Source of the DNA: a virus
DNA length: 52,731 nucleotides
Strand: one strand, 5' to 3'
Virus record (IMG/VR): IMGVR_UViG_3300050821_009259
Coordinates: 1 to 52,731 of that record
The notes beneath the pieces were generated by a model that saw only the letters and a program-made list of their open reading frames with translations, had not been told where the DNA came from and searched no databases. Below are positions 37,940-46,682 of this stretch, one piece after another (the stretch's first letter is position 1; each line of letters opens with the position of its first letter). The translations under genes and the position numbers were made by a program.

Positions 37940-38305
37940 ATGATTCGCATTGACACCATCAAAGAATTCGACGCGCTGGAACACGGGCCTGCGAAAGACT
38001 TGCGATACCTGCGGTTAATCCGAGATGGACACGCCGATAGTTTGAGGCGGTCGATTCAGGCGCGGCATGGAACAGCGAATGAATGCAGCGCAGGCGACCT
38101 TGACGAGATGGTGAACGGAGAAAAACACAAGGACGCCGCGAAGGAAATTCTCGCCGCGTTTTTCTCTGAGGACTGCGCAACCACCAAACAAGCTCGCGAG
38201 ACAATGGCCATACGGGCGAAGGCTGTTATCTTCATAGAAGTCTGCGACCGGATTCGCGACTTGGAGAGGGATGAACTTGCGAAGTTAAAGGCGGGTGCGA
38301 CGTGA
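37940..38305 (+). CDS. Hypothetical protein at the start of the head operon
   Basis: 121 residues from ATG 37940. Helical (TIKEFDALEHGPAKDLRYLR, then MAIRAKAVIFIEVCDRIRDL). In the position where a small terminase might be expected, but no clear match is seen; treat that only as a possibility. Confidence 0.6.
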   Translation: MIRIDTIKEFDALEHGPAKDLRYLRLIRDGHADSLRRSIQARHGTANECSAGDLDEMVNGEKHKDAAKEILAAFFSEDCATTKQARETMAIRAKAVIFIEVCDRIRDLERDELAKLKAGAT

Positions 38306-38541
38306 GCGCGGAAGAAGCGTTGGCCATACTGTCAGCGATGCAATCGCAGTGCCCGAAAGATATTCGGGCATTCATCTGCATTGCGGCTCCGAGTCACAGC
38401 GAGCCGGAGCGAGTGATGTATCATGTTCAAGAAAACTTTGACGCCGAAACATTAAAGGACTTCGTTACTACGGTGGTGCGGGAGTCGCTTAACGACCTTG
38501 AGCTTAAATCACCCTTGATTTCGGATGTGCATGAGGCGTAA
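38302..38541 (+). CDS. Small hypothetical protein (GTG start)
   Basis: 79 residues, GTGA overlap. Helix-beta sequence ILSAMQSQCPKDIRAFICIA and LKDFVTTVVRESLNDLELK. Unknown. Confidence 0.6.
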   Translation: MSAEEALAILSAMQSQCPKDIRAFICIAAPSHSEPERVMYHVQENFDAETLKDFVTTVVRESLNDLELKSPLISDVHEA

Positions 38542-38550
38542 CTTGCCATC

Positions 38551-40854
38551 GTGCAATTCTCAACAGCGGCAGGCGTCGAGCAGGTGGTCTGGCAAATGCG
38601 ACTTGCCGACTGGCCGCGCGCGCAGAATCGCGCGAAGCTGAATGACCTCTACAACGGGTTTCCGCCGTTCAGCGATGACGAGCTTGGCGAGGGCCGGTTT
38701 GCCACGAACGTCAACTTCCTGTCGGGCACAACGATGCTGCACAACGCCCGGTTGCAGTTCAACACCGCCTTCAATTCCACTCCGCAGTTGTTCACCGTCA
38801 CAATAGATCGCGGCCCCGCATGGAAGCGCAGGGTGTGGAGCGAGATTGTGACCAAGGAGATGAACAAGCGGATAAAAAACAGCCGCGAGTTCCTGGGTTG
38901 CCGGAAGTCGGTCTTCGCCTTGGATGTGTTGCACGGCATCGGGCCGTCGTATTGGGAAAACCGTCAGGCGTGGTGTCCAAAGTCCCTTGGCGTTGAAGAC
39001 GTGCTCGTGCCGTCAGACACGCTGACCGATACCAGCAACCTGCCGTTCTTCGCCATCTACCGCCGCTACACCCCGTTTGAACTTCACAAACTCACGCACG
39101 GCCCCAAGGTGGATGCCGCGTGGAACATGGACTTGGTTGAACGCGCAATCGCGTGGGCGGACAAAGAGGCTCAAAATCTGATGTCAACGACGTGGCCGGA
39201 AGTCTGGTCGCCGGAAAAGATGAGTGAGCGCATCAAACAGGATAGCGGACTGTACGCCTCTGACTGTGTGCCGACGATTGACACCTTCGACGTTTACTTT
39301 TGGGATGACTCAGACGATCAGGCGGGTTGGAAGCGGCGCATTGTGCTCGACGCATGGGGTACTCCCGGCTACGGCGGCATTGGATTTCAGGCCAAACCAA
39401 ACATCAAGGCTCCGGGAAAATACGATGCCCCCGACCGCACGTTCATGGGCAGCCGCAACGAGTTTCTGTACGATTCCGGCGACCGGGTGTTCGCCGACAA
39501 GATCGACCAGATCATTCACTTTCAATTCGCCGACTGCTCATGCGTGGCGCCCTTTCGGTATCACAGCGTTCGCAGCATGGGATGGCTCAACTACTCGGTG
39601 TGCAAGCTGGAAAACATGCTGCGATGCAAACTGAGTGACGCCACGTTTGAGGCCATGCTGCAATACTTCCGGGTGGACAGCCCGGCAGACCAGCAACGGG
39701 CTGAGAAAGTTGAACTCAGGGACAGGGGCGTGATACCGCCAGGCGTGCATTTCATCCAGCCAAACGAACGCTGGCAGGTTCCGCAGGGACTCGTGGAGTT
39801 CGCGCTGCAACTGAATCGGCAGACGCTCGCGGAGAACTCGGTGTCGTATTCGTCGAACGTGGAAGCCAACGACGAGAGCGACGAGACGGCGACGAAGACC
39901 AATGCGCGTGTGGATGCCGGGTCGGCCCTGATCGGCTCCGTGATGACCGACGCCTACAATCAGGCTGAGTTTCAATACCGAGAGATCGGAAGGCGGTTCT
40001 GCAACAAGTCGTCGAGCAATGCCGACGTGCGGGCGTTTCGTCTCGCGTGTTTGAAGCAGGGAGTGCCGGAAGAAATTCTTGACGCCGAGTGTCATCAGAT
40101 CACCGCGAACCGCGTCATCGGCATGGGCAACAAAACCCGGCAACAAACGATGGCAAGCAGACTCATGGCGCTGCGGCCTTCACTGCCCCCACCGGCGCAG
40201 AAGATTGTTGACCGGCTCTACATTCTCGCCAACAGCGACGACCCGAATTTGCCGGATTTGATGGTGCCCGAAATGCAGGAAGTCAGCGACACCACGCACG
40301 ACGCGCAATTGACGGCGGGAGCGTTGCTGCAAGGTCTGCCGGTCGCCGCGAAGCCCGGAATAAATTACGTCGAGATGATTACCGGACTCTTGCAGGCCAT
40401 GCAAACCGTCGTCACGCGGATTCAGAAGACCGACAACGTGGGCACACAGAACGAGATCATCGGGCTGTCGAATCTGGGGAACAACATCGCGGCATATATC
40501 AAGTTGCTGGCCGCTGACAAGCACGAGAAGCAGCACGCCAAGATTTTCAGCGACGGGCTTGGGAAACTCATGAACGAGGTCAAAGGATTCGCGCAGCGGT
40601 TCACTGAAAAACAGAAACAGTCCGGCGCACAGCTTGACCCTGAAACGCAGGCGAAGATTCAGGCCATCGTGCTCACCGCGCAGACCAAGGCCAAGGTCGC
40701 CAGCGAGGCTCACGCGCAGCGCACGGCTCAACGTCAGTTGGCTTTCGAGCAAAAAACGAAACAAGACGCGGTTCAACACCGGGTCGATATTGCAAAAACC
40801 GATTTGGAAGCCGCCGCGAATGTGAAACGCAACGGAAGGTTGAAGGCGTTTTGA
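38551..40854 (+). CDS. Portal protein
   Basis: 767 residues from GTG 38551. Typical portal of a podovirus-like phage: an N-terminal helical wing (QVVWQMRLADWPRAQNRAKL), a central beta region (DVYFWDDSDDQAGWKRRIV), the long helix around LRDRGVIPPGVHFIQ-like KVELRDRGVIPPGVH with NARVDAGSALIGSVMTDAYN, and a long Gln/Lys/Ala coiled-coil C-terminus (TAQTKAKVASEAHAQRTAQR) as found in barrel extensions. Position before scaffold and major capsid supports the call. It forms the dodecameric ring through which DNA enters and to which the tail attaches. Confidence 0.75.
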   Translation: MQFSTAAGVEQVVWQMRLADWPRAQNRAKLNDLYNGFPPFSDDELGEGRFATNVNFLSGTTMLHNARLQFNTAFNSTPQLFTVTIDRGPAWKRRVWSEIVTKEMNKRIKNSREFLGCRKSVFALDVLHGIGPSYWENRQAWCPKSLGVEDVLVPSDTLTDTSNLPFFAIYRRYTPFELHKLTHGPKVDAAWNMDLVERAIAWADKEAQNLMSTTWPEVWSPEKMSERIKQDSGLYASDCVPTIDTFDVYFWDDSDDQAGWKRRIVLDAWGTPGYGGIGFQAKPNIKAPGKYDAPDRTFMGSRNEFLYDSGDRVFADKIDQIIHFQFADCSCVAPFRYHSVRSMGWLNYSVCKLENMLRCKLSDATFEAMLQYFRVDSPADQQRAEKVELRDRGVIPPGVHFIQPNERWQVPQGLVEFALQLNRQTLAENSVSYSSNVEANDESDETATKTNARVDAGSALIGSVMTDAYNQAEFQYREIGRRFCNKSSSNADVRAFRLACLKQGVPEEILDAECHQITANRVIGMGNKTRQQTMASRLMALRPSLPPPAQKIVDRLYILANSDDPNLPDLMVPEMQEVSDTTHDAQLTAGALLQGLPVAAKPGINYVEMITGLLQAMQTVVTRIQKTDNVGTQNEIIGLSNLGNNIAAYIKLLAADKHEKQHAKIFSDGLGKLMNEVKGFAQRFTEKQKQSGAQLDPETQAKIQAIVLTAQTKAKVASEAHAQRTAQRQLAFEQKTKQDAVQHRVDIAKTDLEAAANVKRNGRLKAF

Positions 40855-40874
40855 CATGCCCGAAGAATACCCCG

Positions 40875-41024
40875 ATGAAGACGGAAATTTCGGACAAGAA
40901 GAAACCGAAGACTGAGTTAATCTGCGACCAGCAGAAGTTGCGCGAAGAACTCAAACGCTCACGCGAGCAGCACACGACTAAAATCCATGACCGACCTGTC
41001 CCAAAAAACGGCGCTGGTGTTTGA
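40875..41024 (+). CDS. Possible small basic protein after the portal
   Basis: 49 residues (MKTEISDKKKPKTELICDQQ). Highly charged. It overlaps the ATP-grasp gene by 38 bases in another frame. A competing 19-residue frame starts at 40856 and ends at 40915 (MPEEYPDEDGNFGQ). Either may be translated; evidence is weak. Confidence 0.35.
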   Translation: MKTEISDKKKPKTELICDQQKLREELKRSREQHTTKIHDRPVPKNGAGV

Positions 41025-42276
41025 CCACGGGAATTATCTTGAGACGGCCATCGCGCTGTCCAAGGGATTCGGCAAGGTGCTATACCATGTGCCGTGGGAG
41101 TTTGGAACCAGCCACTTGAACGACGCGATGGTCGGCGAAGGGTTTGACGAGATCGAAGTTTGTCCAGACCCGTTTGACCCCGATGTGCTGTCCAAGATCG
41201 ACATCTGCGTGTTTCCCGACGTGCAACACGGCGGCCTGCAACTGCTGCTGGAAAGCCTTGGCAAACGAGTGTGGGGGTCGCGCAAGGCCGACCGATTGGA
41301 ACTCGACCGCGAGTTTCTCAAGGAGCATCAGGCCAAGATTGGCATGGATGTCCCGCCGCACGATGTCGTTGTTGGAATGAAGGAGCTTGAGCGTTACCTG
41401 ATCGACCACGACGGCGAGGAACTTTACATCAAGGTCAGCAAATATCGCGGGAGTTGGGAAACCAAGAAGTTTACGAAGCTCTCGCTGATTCGCGGCTGGC
41501 TGGACATCAAGCGCATCGAGTTCAACGCGGCTCAAAATGACGTGCCGTTCGTGATTGAGAAGAAGATCAACGCCAAGGTCGAAGTCGGCGGTGACATGAT
41601 CTGCATCGATGGCAGGATTCCCAGCATCGTCATGCACGGCCCGGAGATCAAAAACAAAGCGTATATCGGCGTCGTTACTCCTTACGACAAACTGCCGGAC
41701 GAGATCAAAGAGGCGAACGAATTTGTGATGCCGTTCATGCGCAAAGAGCGTTTCCGAAACTTCTGGACGATGGAGATGCGCGACACCTACCTGACTGACC
41801 CGACGTGCCGGATGCCGTCGCCAGCCGGGGAAGCGCAGATGGCGAACTACAAAAACCTGTGTGAGATCATTTGGGAGGGCGCTGCCGGTGAATTGGTTGA
41901 GCCTGAGACACGGTTTAAATACGTGGTACAGGTCATGGTCGAGCACGATGACAATCCGCGTGGCGGTCGAGTGGTCGAAATCCCGGACTCAATTCGTGAC
42001 TGCGTGTTCATCTCAAACGCCTGCAAGATGGACGGCCTGTATCATCTCGTGCCGCAACCGGAGCCGTGCGATGAGTCATTCGGTTGGGTGCTTGGCATGG
42101 GCGACACGATTCAAGAGGCGGTCGATCACTGCAAGGAAGTGGCTGAGAAGCTGAAAGACCAGCCAGTGACAGTGCATCTGGAAGCCCTCGTTGACGCCGT
42201 GCAGGCCGTGCAGGAGGAAGAAGACGCGGGCATTGATTTTGCCAAGCAGGTGCCCGAGCCTGCGGACGTTTTGTAA
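40987..42276 (+). CDS. ATP-grasp-like enzyme in the head operon
   Basis: 429 residues. N-terminal pre-ATP-grasp-like fold: TALVFDHGNYLETAIALSKG and IDICVFPDVQHGGLQLLLES. The central part has the ATP-grasp pattern: LYIKVSKYRGSWETKKF (Lys and loop), FVIEKKINAKVEVGGDMICI (the E-E hinge) and MRDTYLTDPTCRMPSPAGEAQ, where the carboxylates that bind magnesium would lie. It resembles phosphoribosylglycinamide-synthetase-like phage enzymes of unknown substrate. ATP-grasp enzymes ligate a carboxylate to an amine. Within a capsid operon it could modify a virion protein or a nucleotide precursor. Confidence 0.5.
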   Translation: MTDLSQKTALVFDHGNYLETAIALSKGFGKVLYHVPWEFGTSHLNDAMVGEGFDEIEVCPDPFDPDVLSKIDICVFPDVQHGGLQLLLESLGKRVWGSRKADRLELDREFLKEHQAKIGMDVPPHDVVVGMKELERYLIDHDGEELYIKVSKYRGSWETKKFTKLSLIRGWLDIKRIEFNAAQNDVPFVIEKKINAKVEVGGDMICIDGRIPSIVMHGPEIKNKAYIGVVTPYDKLPDEIKEANEFVMPFMRKERFRNFWTMEMRDTYLTDPTCRMPSPAGEAQMANYKNLCEIIWEGAAGELVEPETRFKYVVQVMVEHDDNPRGGRVVEIPDSIRDCVFISNACKMDGLYHLVPQPEPCDESFGWVLGMGDTIQEAVDHCKEVAEKLKDQPVTVHLEALVDAVQAVQEEEDAGIDFAKQVPEPADVL

Positions 42277-42294
42277 AATAAACACTTGACGGCG

Positions 42295-42699
42295 ATGCTG
42301 ACGCCAGATTACCGTCCGCGCATGACTGTAGAATCTGAGTCGCCGTCAGAGAATGTAATTCATCTCCCGAACGGTCAAACACATCTTCCACCAAGCGCCG
42401 GAATGCTTGAGCAAAAGCGCATGGTAGATCAAATCAAAGCTGAAGCCGCCGCGCAACAGGCAGAAGCAGCGGCCCCGCCGCCGGAACTTCCAGAGGCGTT
42501 GAAAAACGATGACGTGTGGAAAGCGATGGTGAACATGTTCATGGTCGAGGCGATGGGCATGGAACACGTTGCGAGGACTGAGCCTAATGTGCTGAAATGC
42601 CATTCGCTGATGGACCAGTCGAGGTGCCTGCGGATGGTGTCAACCTTCCTGATTCAAAGCCGCCCGGATTTGTTTCCGCAGAAACAGAAGTCAGCATGA
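42295..42699 (+). CDS. Hypothetical head-operon protein
   Basis: 134 residues from ATG 42295; ATG 42322 (MTVESESPS) or TTG 42286 are alternatives. It has disordered Pro/Gln/Ala-rich segments then an alpha-helical end (WKAMVNMFMVEAMGMEHVAR). Ends with an ATGA overlap. Confidence 0.6.
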   Translation: MLTPDYRPRMTVESESPSENVIHLPNGQTHLPPSAGMLEQKRMVDQIKAEAAAQQAEAAAPPPELPEALKNDDVWKAMVNMFMVEAMGMEHVARTEPNVLKCHSLMDQSRCLRMVSTFLIQSRPDLFPQKQKSA

Positions 42700-42890
42700 A
42701 AGAGTGTCAAGCACAACCGCCATCGAAGTCTCAACTGCGTCCGAATCTGGAATGCCGCAAGGCGATACTCGCTCGCGAACTCAAACAAATTGACGCCGTG
42801 CTGGATTTTATTCCAAAGGATTTAACGGTCGATCAGGAGGACGCATTGAACGACCTTATTTTTCACATGATTCCGACCGCTGGACGATGA
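42696..42890 (+). CDS. Small hypothetical protein
   Basis: 64 residues from ATG 42696 (MKECQAQPPSKSQLRPNLEC), overlapping the previous stop as ATGA. Helical (CRKAILARELKQIDAVLDFI). Unknown function. Confidence 0.6.
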   Translation: MKECQAQPPSKSQLRPNLECRKAILARELKQIDAVLDFIPKDLTVDQEDALNDLIFHMIPTAGR

Positions 42891-43117
42891 CTGACTGCCC
42901 CACATACCCGCAATTGCCGCGCTACGCCACGGAGATACCGGAGAGCATTCACGCGCTGCATCGGTCGCCCAAGGGTGTCGCGAGGCCGGAAGATTTGATT
43001 AAGGGCGTCGATGCTGGAAAACATGCGAGACAGATAATGAAAGTCGCCCGGAAGCCGCACTACAACCAGTCGCTCAAAAGGCATCCCAAAACCGCAAAGA
43101 GGAAGAAGAAGGAATGA
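42887..43117 (+). CDS. Small basic protein
   Basis: 76 residues. Pro-rich N-terminus (MTDCPTYPQLPRYATEIPES) and a Lys/Arg-rich tail (RHPKTAKRKKKE). ATGA junctions at both ends. Possibly binds nucleic acid. Confidence 0.6.
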   Translation: MTDCPTYPQLPRYATEIPESIHALHRSPKGVARPEDLIKGVDAGKHARQIMKVARKPHYNQSLKRHPKTAKRKKKE

Positions 43118-43707
43118 ACTGGTCGCCGAACTGGATAAAAATCAAGCGACGACTGACAGGCATGGTTGTTGTGATCTGTGTCGGCAAACACGCCCGATTG
43201 CGTTTGGAGCGTGAGGAATTTGGAGCCGTCATTCGTCAGCAGATGCTCTTGCTTCCAAAGGGCGGTTCGTTACGCGATCACATCAACAGACATCCAGAGC
43301 ATCAGTACACGTCAAAACAGTGGGGATATTACGAGTTTGAGGAATTTTACAAACAGAGTGAGCCGGTAATCGCTGCGGCGGTCGGCAGGCTGTCAACGTA
43401 TTTGAGCAAATACGAGCGAGAATGCCTGCAACAAAAGTTGGCCAGCTATAGGGACACCAAAGCTCACGGCACATGGATGGATAAATCGTTTCAGGACTTG
43501 GCTAATATTTGCGCGAGTGGCCGTGTTTACAACCCTCCCAAAACCCGATGGCAATTGGCCCGAATTGAGCTTGAATCATTCCTTGAATTCTCTCTTCCGC
43601 CGTCTCCTTGCTACGAGATTGGACTTAAAAAGGAAACACTCGACAGGTGGAAAAGCAAATTGAGTTTCAAATTTCCAAAACTGTGGCATCATAGGAAAAA
43701 GATATGA
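43114..43707 (+). CDS. Hypothetical protein
   Basis: 197 residues. Positively charged and helical (RLRLEREEFGAVIRQQMLLL, then VGRLSTYLSKYERECLQQKL). No motif recognised. It is directly upstream of groES with an ATGA overlap. Confidence 0.6.
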   Translation: MNWSPNWIKIKRRLTGMVVVICVGKHARLRLEREEFGAVIRQQMLLLPKGGSLRDHINRHPEHQYTSKQWGYYEFEEFYKQSEPVIAAAVGRLSTYLSKYERECLQQKLASYRDTKAHGTWMDKSFQDLANICASGRVYNPPKTRWQLARIELESFLEFSLPPSPCYEIGLKKETLDRWKSKLSFKFPKLWHHRKKI

Positions 43708-43994
43708 GTCTCCGCGCCATCGGCAACAAAGTCATCATCGAGCCAATTCCACTGCCGACGAAAGTTGGCAGCGGCATCATTGTCGCCGCGCCGCAGTATC
43801 AGCAGAAGCCCACACAGGGCCGCGTGGTCAGCGTCGGGCCGGGCAAGGTGAATCACCTTGGCGTGAGGATACCAACTGAGATTTCTGTTGGCGACGTGGT
43901 GAACTACGGCTGGATTGGTGCGCCGGAAGTTGAGTGGGACGGCAAGCGATACACCATCATCGGCGCGGATGAGGTTGTGGGGGTGCTGTCGTGA
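43704..43994 (+). CDS. groES: GroES-like co-chaperonin
   Basis: 96 residues. The GroES fold is evident: IGNKVIIEPIPLPTKVGSGI (first strand and beginning of the mobile loop), a GRVVSVGPG block, VGDVVNYGWIGAPEVEWDGK, and the terminal YTIIGADEVVGVL. In phages such proteins (T4 gp31 and relatives) pair with the host GroEL to fold large capsid proteins. Its place between scaffold and portal genes suits this role. The mobile loop is SGIIVAAPQYQQK. Confidence 0.92.
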   Translation: MSLRAIGNKVIIEPIPLPTKVGSGIIVAAPQYQQKPTQGRVVSVGPGKVNHLGVRIPTEISVGDVVNYGWIGAPEVEWDGKRYTIIGADEVVGVLS

Positions 43995-44134
43995 ACGGCA
44001 CGCCATCAGCATCAACCGGAAAATCCTCTGGCTGCAAGTTCGGTCAGCCGTTGGTTGACCAACAGCCCGTCTTCGACCGCAAGCTGAAGATTCGTCGGCC
44101 ATCGAAGCGCAAGAAAGGGCCGAAGTATTTGTGA
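43991..44134 (+). CDS. Small basic protein (GTG start)
   Basis: 47 residues with GTGA overlaps at both ends. Ends in a very basic tail (KLKIRRPSKRKKGPKYL). Possibly nucleic-acid binding. Confidence 0.55.
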   Translation: MNGTPSASTGKSSGCKFGQPLVDQQPVFDRKLKIRRPSKRKKGPKYL

Positions 44135-44208
44135 GCACTGGATTGGTTATCGCGCTATTGGGGCTTTGCCTTTATGCGTGGCTGTTAGTGCGAACATTTG
44201 AAAAATGA
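44131..44208 (+). CDS. Very small membrane protein
   Basis: 25 residues (GTG start): LVIALLGLCLYAWLLV is a single membrane helix. GTGA and ATGA junctions on both sides make translation likely. Role unknown. Confidence 0.55.
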   Translation: MSTGLVIALLGLCLYAWLLVRTFEK

Positions 44209-44459
44209 TCTCCCCCGGCAAAACATTCCGTGAGTCCGACCTTGCGAAAGGCTGGCAATCGATTGTGGACTCCAATCAATTCGAGGCCGCTGCAACCGCC
44301 GCGATGGCTGAGATGCAATTGGCTTCTAATCCGACCAATCCGGCGGCTGTCGGCGTCCAGCTTGAAGGCGCGAAGAAGTTCCTTGAGCTTCTGATGGGCC
44401 TCACGACGCCGTCGCCAGCGAGAAAACCGAAACCTGAAGGTCTGAACTACAAAGCCTGA
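44205..44459 (+). CDS. Small hypothetical head protein
   Basis: 84 residues. Helical Ala-rich segment (FEAAATAAMAEMQLASNPTN) and VQLEGAKKFLELLMGL. Just before the scaffold. Unknown. Confidence 0.6.
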   Translation: MISPGKTFRESDLAKGWQSIVDSNQFEAAATAAMAEMQLASNPTNPAAVGVQLEGAKKFLELLMGLTTPSPARKPKPEGLNYKA

Positions 44460-44460
44460 T

Positions 44461-45717
44461 ATGCCAGAAGCCGCCACAGCACCCGCGCCTGCCACACCGG
44501 CTGCGCCAGCAACACCCGCCGCACCGATGGCCCGCGCGCCGGGCACTATCAGCCCTAGCATGACCAAGGCGTTTGACCGGCTCGGTCACATGTCCAAAGA
44601 CCAGCCTGCCGAGAAGGCGAAAGAGGCGGTGAAGCCTGGATTGAAGGTTGATGTCGAGCCAAAGCCGGAAGCCAAGGCTGCTGAAAAGAAAGTCGAGGGC
44701 AAAGCGGGTGAGAAAGTGCCGGGCGAGATCGACGCTGAGAAGACGCCACCGCGCCAGTTGCGTGAGGCATACGAGCAATCGAAAGCCCGGCTCAAGGCTC
44801 TGGAAGCCGAAGCCAATGCCGCGAAGCAACGTCTGGCCGAGTTTGAGAAGAAAGATCAGGACTGGACTGGAAAGCTCACTGCCGCCGAGAAGCGCGCGCA
44901 GGAGCTTGACGAGAAGCTGCGGTACACGGATTACCAGCAGAGCGATGAGTATAAGTCCAAGTACGTGCAGCCATTCGCGGACGCCTACGAGACAGGGCAG
45001 AAACACGCCGAACGATACATGGTCACGGACGCCGAAGGCAACAAACGCCGGGGTACGGCAGAGGATTTCGACAAGTTCATGGGCATTGTTGACCCCAACG
45101 AGGCCGCGCAGTTTGCGACCGAAACATGGGGCAATGCGGCGGGCATGATGTTCCAAGACCGCTATCAGCTTGAGCAATTGGCTGTCTCCCGCCAGAAGGC
45201 TCTTGAGGACTACAAGAAAAACGGCAGCGAACGCCAGAAGCAGGCTCAGGAACAGGCAAGCAACCGCACCAAGGCCGTGCTGAAAGAGATTGCGACCGCT
45301 TGGGACAAGGAAATGAAGGCGTATCAGGAGCATCCCCGGCTGTTCAAAGAGCGGGACGGCGACGAGGAAGGAAATGCGTTGCTCAAGGCTGGCATTGAGG
45401 CCAGCGACCGGGCGTTCAAGAACCTGTATCCGACTGACCATCGGATGTCGCCTGAGAAGCGGGCTGAAGTCATTCGAGATCATGTCGCCGTGTTCCAGAA
45501 GGCGGCGGCATTCGACCGCACGGTCAGAGATTTGAAGTCCGTCCGGCAGCAGTTGAAGGCCGCTCGCACTGAACTCAAGCAATATCAGGCCAGCGAACCA
45601 CAGGGCGGGAAAGGCGCGGCTGGCGGGCCTGCCAAACCGCCGCCCGGCCAGAAGGCAATGGACAGGCTGATGACGGCGGTTGCTGAAAAGGCAAGAACGT
45701 CTGGAATCCGGGGATAA
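44461..45717 (+). CDS. Scaffolding-like protein
   Basis: 418 residues. Pro/Ala/Lys-rich disordered N-terminus (PATPAAPATPAAPMARAP and KEAVKPGLKVDVEPKPEAKA) followed by long coiled coil (YEQSKARLKALEAEANAAKQ, then RYQLEQLAVSRQKALEDYKK) and a final helix. Size, charge and location upstream of the major capsid gene are those of a scaffold. No protease is visible, so removal may be by exit as in P22. Confidence 0.7.
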   Translation: MPEAATAPAPATPAAPATPAAPMARAPGTISPSMTKAFDRLGHMSKDQPAEKAKEAVKPGLKVDVEPKPEAKAAEKKVEGKAGEKVPGEIDAEKTPPRQLREAYEQSKARLKALEAEANAAKQRLAEFEKKDQDWTGKLTAAEKRAQELDEKLRYTDYQQSDEYKSKYVQPFADAYETGQKHAERYMVTDAEGNKRRGTAEDFDKFMGIVDPNEAAQFATETWGNAAGMMFQDRYQLEQLAVSRQKALEDYKKNGSERQKQAQEQASNRTKAVLKEIATAWDKEMKAYQEHPRLFKERDGDEEGNALLKAGIEASDRAFKNLYPTDHRMSPEKRAEVIRDHVAVFQKAAAFDRTVRDLKSVRQQLKAARTELKQYQASEPQGGKGAAGGPAKPPPGQKAMDRLMTAVAEKARTSGIRG

Positions 45718-45720
45718 TCC

Positions 45721-45918
45721 ATGCCCGCTAAACCCTCATTCAAATCCGAACTAATGGCTCTGGTAAAGCGCCACAATCTTGAGAGTAAGACAAAGATACC
45801 GGACTTTATTCTGGCGGATTTTCTGGTTGAGACGTTGCAACGGCATGATCGGGATTTTGAGTCTGCGGTCAGGCAGCAGGAACTATGGCGCAGTCGAACA
45901 AATAAGCGAGCTTGGTGA
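45721..45918 (+). CDS. Small hypothetical protein
   Basis: 65 residues with an N-terminal helix (SFKSELMALVKRHNLESKTK) and a helix of LADFLVETLQRHDRD. A common shape of small phage proteins in head operons. Unknown role. Confidence 0.6.
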   Translation: MPAKPSFKSELMALVKRHNLESKTKIPDFILADFLVETLQRHDRDFESAVRQQELWRSRTNKRAW

Positions 45919-45925
45919 ATAATCT

Positions 45926-46387
45926 ATGAAACACTACATTTACGTCGAAAAAGATGGCGAACCGTTCGGCACACCTGTCGGCATGATCGACCTGCCGGAA
46001 TGGCTGACCGAAGGCTCGCGGGTGCTGGCCACGCATCAGGCGAGTAACAACCCTGAATTCGAGGTCTTGCGCCGCCGATGGGTGCAGGGCATGACTCCTT
46101 GGCATCGGCTTGGGCATGACAAGGTGCCAAACGCTGTCGTCGAGGAAGATTTGAAAGAGGGCGCTGGACTGGCCATCGCGTGCAAGCTAATCAAAGGCGA
46201 TCTTCCAAAGAAGCCTGAGAAGGTCGTGCCGGACGCCGAGAAAAAGTCTTGGGTCACTCCGACCGGGCAGGAGATCAAGACAGCCGAACTCACTCAGGTT
46301 GCTCCTGCGACCGATGATTTCCGCGCTGAAGCGGCAAAACGAAAAGCTGCGGCGACACCCGCCAAGAAAGAGCCTGTGGCGGCATAG
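45926..46387 (+). CDS. Hypothetical head-operon protein
   Basis: 153 residues. A small beta domain at the start (HYIYVEKDGEPFGTPVGMID), then a basic, Ala/Lys-rich tail. It ends the operon before a terminator-like hairpin. Possible minor capsid or head-completion protein. Confidence 0.6.
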   Translation: MKHYIYVEKDGEPFGTPVGMIDLPEWLTEGSRVLATHQASNNPEFEVLRRRWVQGMTPWHRLGHDKVPNAVVEEDLKEGAGLAIACKLIKGDLPKKPEKVVPDAEKKSWVTPTGQEIKTAELTQVAPATDDFRAEAAKRKAAATPAKKEPVAA

Positions 46388-46422
46388 CACTTTTAGGCCA
46401 AACATTACGAGGCCATAAAATA

Positions 46423-46457
46423 GACGCCGGGAGTGGCCAAAAGGCTGTCCCGGCGTC
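46423..46457 (+). terminator. Terminator or attenuator hairpin before the capsid gene
   Basis: A perfect 10-bp stem GACGCCGGGA (46423-46432) with TCCCGGCGTC (46448-46457); the 15-base loop contains a further GCC/GGC pair. The T-run after it is weak (CGCGTTTTG). The 295-base gap before the capsid gene (46388-46682) holds this, a parS-like site and a promoter box. Confidence 0.65.
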
Positions 46458-46464
46458 CGCGTTT

Positions 46465-46480
46465 TGTTCCACGTAGAACA
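46465..46480. promoter_or_regulatory. parS-like site (two mismatches)
   Basis: TGTTCCACGTAGAACA agrees with the ParB-site consensus TGTTNCACGTGAAACA at all but two defined bases and is itself near-palindromic. It lies 18 bases before a TTGACA box. See the perfect site at 12284. Confidence 0.4.
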
Positions 46481-46497
46481 ATTTCCTAAAATACGCC

Positions 46498-46526
46498 TTG
46501 ACAGATTCGGTAACGTTAACGTAATT
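46498..46526 (+). promoter_or_regulatory. Probable capsid-gene promoter
   Basis: TTGACA (46498-46503), 17 bases, GTAATT (46521-46526). A palindrome CGTTAACG (46513-46520) sits in the spacer and could be an operator. With a terminator before and another after, the major capsid gene appears to be its own transcription unit. Confidence 0.5.
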
Positions 46527-46682
46527 CTGTATCAGCGTAGGCTGAAGTCGCTTCAGCAATTCGGTGTTTCGCCGCACTCACCAGCGGCAATGGCGTAAAA
46601 GAGGATTCGCCAACCCCAGCAGTCGAGTTGTCATCGGACAGCCGCGACCAATGGCCGTGAAACACTTGAATGAAGCGATTAT

